A stretch of 9,492 bases of DNA, taken from contig CAYHHE010000097.1 in the NCBI GenBank assembly GCA_964356295.1, positions 1 to 9,492 of the forward strand, read 5' to 3'. A program made the position numbers and the translations under genes. Positions 7,550 through 9,492 of this stretch are shown here, one piece after another (within the stretch, counting starts at the first letter, position 1; each line of letters opens with the position of its first letter). Source of the DNA: CAVQGZ01 sp964356295. Lineage in GTDB: Bacteria; Actinomycetota; Actinomycetes; Jiangellales; Jiangellaceae. The notes under the pieces are model-generated. The model worked only from the letters and a program-made list of their open reading frames with translations. It searched no databases and was not told the origin of the DNA.

Positions 7550-8575
7550 CTGCCCGCAAGCACGCCCGACCTGCCACCGCCCCTGGCCGACTGGGTACAG
7601 CGTCGCTGCAGCCACGCCCGCGACTGGCCGGCGCAGCGGCTCGTCCTGGCCAAAGACCTCACCGGCGCCCGAGTCAGCGTCGTGCTTCCGGCATTGGACG
7701 AGGAACGCACGATCGGGGCGATCGTGGCCCAGGTGCGTCATGACCTCGTCGACGGAGCCCGCACCGGCGGGCAGCGCCTCGTCGACGAGCTCGTGGTTGT
7801 CGACTCCGGCTCGTCCGACGCCACCGTTGCGCGGGCTCGCGAGTCCGGCGCGCGGGTCGTGCTGCGCGAGGAGGTGCTGGGCGAGTTCCCGCCGCTGCCC
7901 GGCAAGGGCGAGGTGCTCTGGCGCGGCGTCGCGGCCACCAGCGGGGACGTCGTGGTCTTCCTCGACTCCGACCTCGAGGACTTCACCACCGACTTCGTCC
8001 TCGGCCTGCTGGGCCCGCTGCTGACCGACCCGGACGTCGCGCTGGTCAAGGCCACCTACGACCGGCCGCTGCGCCAGGGCGAGACCGTCCTGCCGGCCGG
8101 GGGCGGACGGGTCACCGAGCTGGTGGCTCGACCGTTGCTCAACATGTTCTGGCCGGCGCTGGCCGGCTTCGTGCAGCCACTGTCCGGGGAGTACGCAGCA
8201 CGCCGCAACCTCCTGGAGCGCCTGGACTTCCCGACCGGCTACGGAGTCGAGCTGGGCCTGCTGGTCGATGCGTTGGGCCTGGTGGGGCTCGACGGGCTGG
8301 CCCAGGTCGACCTGGTGCGCCGCAAGCACCGCAACGCCGACGACGCCAAGCTGGGCGCGATGGCCAGCGAGATCATCCAGGTGGCCATGGACCGGCTCGC
8401 CCGGGCGGGCCGGCTCCGCTTGGACGCCGCGCCCGCGAGCAGCCTCGTCCAGTTCACCCGAGTCGGGGAGGACTACGCGCCCCACGTGGTGGACGTCGGC
8501 CTGTACCAACGTCCCGCCCTGGTATCCGTTCCGGGCTACATAGCGGCGGCGGAACGGGCAGACTCGTCGGCGTGA
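7550..8575 (+). CDS. gpgS: Glucosyl-3-phosphoglycerate synthase (GT81), start uncertain
   Basis: Transfers glucose from NDP-glucose to 3-phosphoglycerate, the first step to glucosylglycerate and, in mycobacteria, methylglucose lipopolysaccharide. GT-A fold motifs (numbered from a CTG at 7550): VSVVLPALDEE (42-52), VVVDSGSSDAT (82-92), the metal-binding DSD (139-141), GGGRVTELVARPLL (184-197), QPLSGEYAARR, GYGVELGLLVDALGL and RKHRN, with its metal-ligand histidine. These match mycobacterial GpgS (Rv1208) throughout. The N-terminal homologous region begins near residue 14, yet no ATG, GTG or TTG in this frame lies between the preceding gene and GTG 7682, which would cut into the first beta strand. 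CTG at 7550 or 7541, or GTG 7319 inside the upstream gene, are the options; 7550 is a placeholder. The stop overlaps the next gene (GTGA). Confidence 0.92.
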   Translation: MPASTPDLPPPLADWVQRRCSHARDWPAQRLVLAKDLTGARVSVVLPALDEERTIGAIVAQVRHDLVDGARTGGQRLVDELVVVDSGSSDATVARARESGARVVLREEVLGEFPPLPGKGEVLWRGVAATSGDVVVFLDSDLEDFTTDFVLGLLGPLLTDPDVALVKATYDRPLRQGETVLPAGGGRVTELVARPLLNMFWPALAGFVQPLSGEYAARRNLLERLDFPTGYGVELGLLVDALGLVGLDGLAQVDLVRRKHRNADDAKLGAMASEIIQVAMDRLARAGRLRLDAAPASSLVQFTRVGEDYAPHVVDVGLYQRPALVSVPGYIAAAERADSSA

Positions 8576-9366
8576 GCGAGGTCCTCCACGCCGACTCCGT
8601 GTCCGTCACCATCGATCCCGAGGACGGGGGACGCCTGACGTCCCTGGTCATCGCCGGCCACGAGCTGCTCTACCACGCCGGGGACGACCCGACGATGCAC
8701 GGCAGCTTCGTGATGGCCCCCTACGCCGGACGGGTCCGCCGTGGGCGGTTCACCCACGACGGCCGCGAGGTGGAGCTGCCGGCCAACCTGCCCCCGCACG
8801 CGGCGCACGGCCTGGCGCTGGACCGGCCGTGGACCCTGCTCGAGCGCACCGACGACTCCGCCACCCTCATGTGCCAGTTCGACGAGCGCTGGCCCTTCGG
8901 AGGACGCCTCGTGCAGTACGTCCGGGTGGAGCCGCGGCGGCTCGTGCAGAAGGCGACCGTCGAGGCCGACCAGCACTCCTTCCCGGCATCGCTCGGCTGG
9001 CACCCGTGGTTCGCCCGACGCATCGGGCACAGCACACCCGCCCAGGTCGCCCTCGAGGCCTCGGCGATGCTGCGACGCGACTCCGCCTCCATCACCACCC
9101 GGCAGCGGATGGCTCCGCCGCCCGGACCGTGGGACGACTGCTTCGTCGACGTCGTGTGGCCGGTGTCGTTGGCCTGGCCCGGCGTCATGCGCCTGGACAT
9201 CGAGGCGGACACGCCGTGCGTCGTGGTGTTCGACGAGGGGGAGGTCGCCCTGTGCGTCGAACCGCAGACCTCCCCGCCGGACTCGGTCAACAGCGCCCCG
9301 GTGGTGGTCCGGCCCGGGCGACCGCTGCGGGCACGCACCGACTGGCGGTGGACGGTCCAGCACTAG
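8572..9366 (+). CDS. Aldose 1-epimerase / galactose mutarotase-like protein
   Basis: A cytosolic beta-supersandwich mutarotase-like protein of 264 residues that would interconvert alpha and beta anomers of a free or phosphorylated sugar. Conserved family positions are visible: MAPYAGRVRRGRF with Arg54, HAAHGLA with His79, GWHPWF with His144, WDDCF with Asp188/Asp189, and CVEPQT with the putative catalytic base Glu230. No signal peptide or membrane segment. The GTG start at 8572 overlaps the gpgS stop as GTGA; no strong Shine-Dalgarno sequence was found, consistent with translational coupling. Coupling to gpgS suggests a role in supplying or recycling glucose units, but substrate is unknown; YeaD/YihR-type hexose-phosphate or free-sugar epimerases are both possible. 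Confidence 0.88.
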   Translation: MSEVLHADSVSVTIDPEDGGRLTSLVIAGHELLYHAGDDPTMHGSFVMAPYAGRVRRGRFTHDGREVELPANLPPHAAHGLALDRPWTLLERTDDSATLMCQFDERWPFGGRLVQYVRVEPRRLVQKATVEADQHSFPASLGWHPWFARRIGHSTPAQVALEASAMLRRDSASITTRQRMAPPPGPWDDCFVDVVWPVSLAWPGVMRLDIEADTPCVVVFDEGEVALCVEPQTSPPDSVNSAPVVVRPGRPLRARTDWRWTVQH

Positions 9367-9370
9367 CCGA

Positions 9371-9387
9371 GCCGCTCGCCTGGCGGC
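9371..9387 (+). terminator. Weak stem-loop after the epimerase gene
   Basis: GCCGC-N7-GCGGC forms a 5-bp G+C stem four bases after the epimerase stop. There is no T-tract, so termination activity is doubtful. Confidence 0.25.
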
Positions 9388-9411
9388 GGGTGGTGCGGTC
9401 GTCCCGCTCGG

Positions 9412-9492
9412 TCGGCGCCTCGAGCTTGATCAGGGGCGGTTCGTGGTGCCTGAGGCATGATCACGGCGCCCTGGTGGTGCCTGAGGCATGAT
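9412..9492. repeat. 31-bp period direct repeats, continuing past window edge
   Basis: Units at 9427-9457 and 9458-9488 each read TGATCA, ten variable bases, then GTGGTGCCTGAGGCA; a third unit starts at 9489 and is cut off. A decayed copy of the 15-mer (8/15 matches) precedes the first TGATCA at 9412-9426. Both TGATCA and the inner TGCCTGAGGCA are palindromic. No gene is visible from 9367 to the window end. Spacing of 10 bases is too short for CRISPR. Confidence 0.7.

Noticed and set aside
7499..8509. A 336-codon minus-strand open frame opposite gpgS
   Set aside because: Composition is that of an antisense shadow; the plus strand carries all GT81 motifs.
9427..9461. Rho-independent terminator from the TGCC-TGA-GGCA hairpin
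   Set aside because: The stem is only four base pairs and no T-tract follows; repetition of the unit suggests another role.
9427..9492. CRISPR array
   Set aside because: Variable spacers are only 10 bases and the core is about 21 bases; there are no cas genes in the window.

Overview
The window is about 70% or more G+C, with codon use dominated by G/C third positions. It carries HrcA/CIRCE-type control of a chaperonin gene and a GT81 glucosyl-3-phosphoglycerate synthase. Together these point to a high-GC actinobacterium (Actinomycetota). The genus cannot be fixed from the sequence; a Micrococcales/Intrasporangiaceae-like or related lineage is a guess.

Left part, minus strand: the window opens inside groEL (first ~360 codons, 1-1081). 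It is preceded by a leader with two tandem CIRCE operators and an overlapping sigma-70-type promoter (1201-1262). No groES lies directly upstream, so this looks like the stand-alone groEL copy common in actinobacteria.

Centre, minus strand, transcribed from about 7069 down to 1281: a five-gene operon in which every junction is a 4-bp ATGA/GTGA stop-start overlap. The order is an AMP-forming acyl(acetyl)-CoA ligase, a 2-oxoacid dehydrogenase E1 alpha, an E1 beta, an E2 acyltransferase (one lipoyl domain, two peripheral-subunit-binding domains, catalytic domain) and a small acyl carrier protein. No E3 (dihydrolipoamide dehydrogenase) is present. Ligase and E1/E2 complex would both make short acyl-CoA, one from a free acid and the other from a 2-oxoacid. 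The translationally coupled ACP is the unexpected part and suggests that acyl groups from E2 or the ligase may be passed to a phosphopantetheine carrier. The E2 linker is repeat-rich and holds an in-frame, Lys-rich, palindromic segment that looks inserted.

Right part, plus strand, divergent from the operon: a short acidic DUF5709-like protein (7308-7547); gpgS (to 8575), which lacks any convincing ATG/GTG/TTG start; and an aldose 1-epimerase-like protein coupled to it by a GTGA overlap (8572-9366). The 238-bp divergent intergenic region holds a 21-bp imperfect palindrome that could be an operator. The window ends in a non-coding tract with a 31-bp-period repeat that runs off the edge.

No rRNA, tRNA, CRISPR array, insertion sequence or phage gene was seen. 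The likeliest lead for something undescribed is the ligase-E1-E2-ACP operon.
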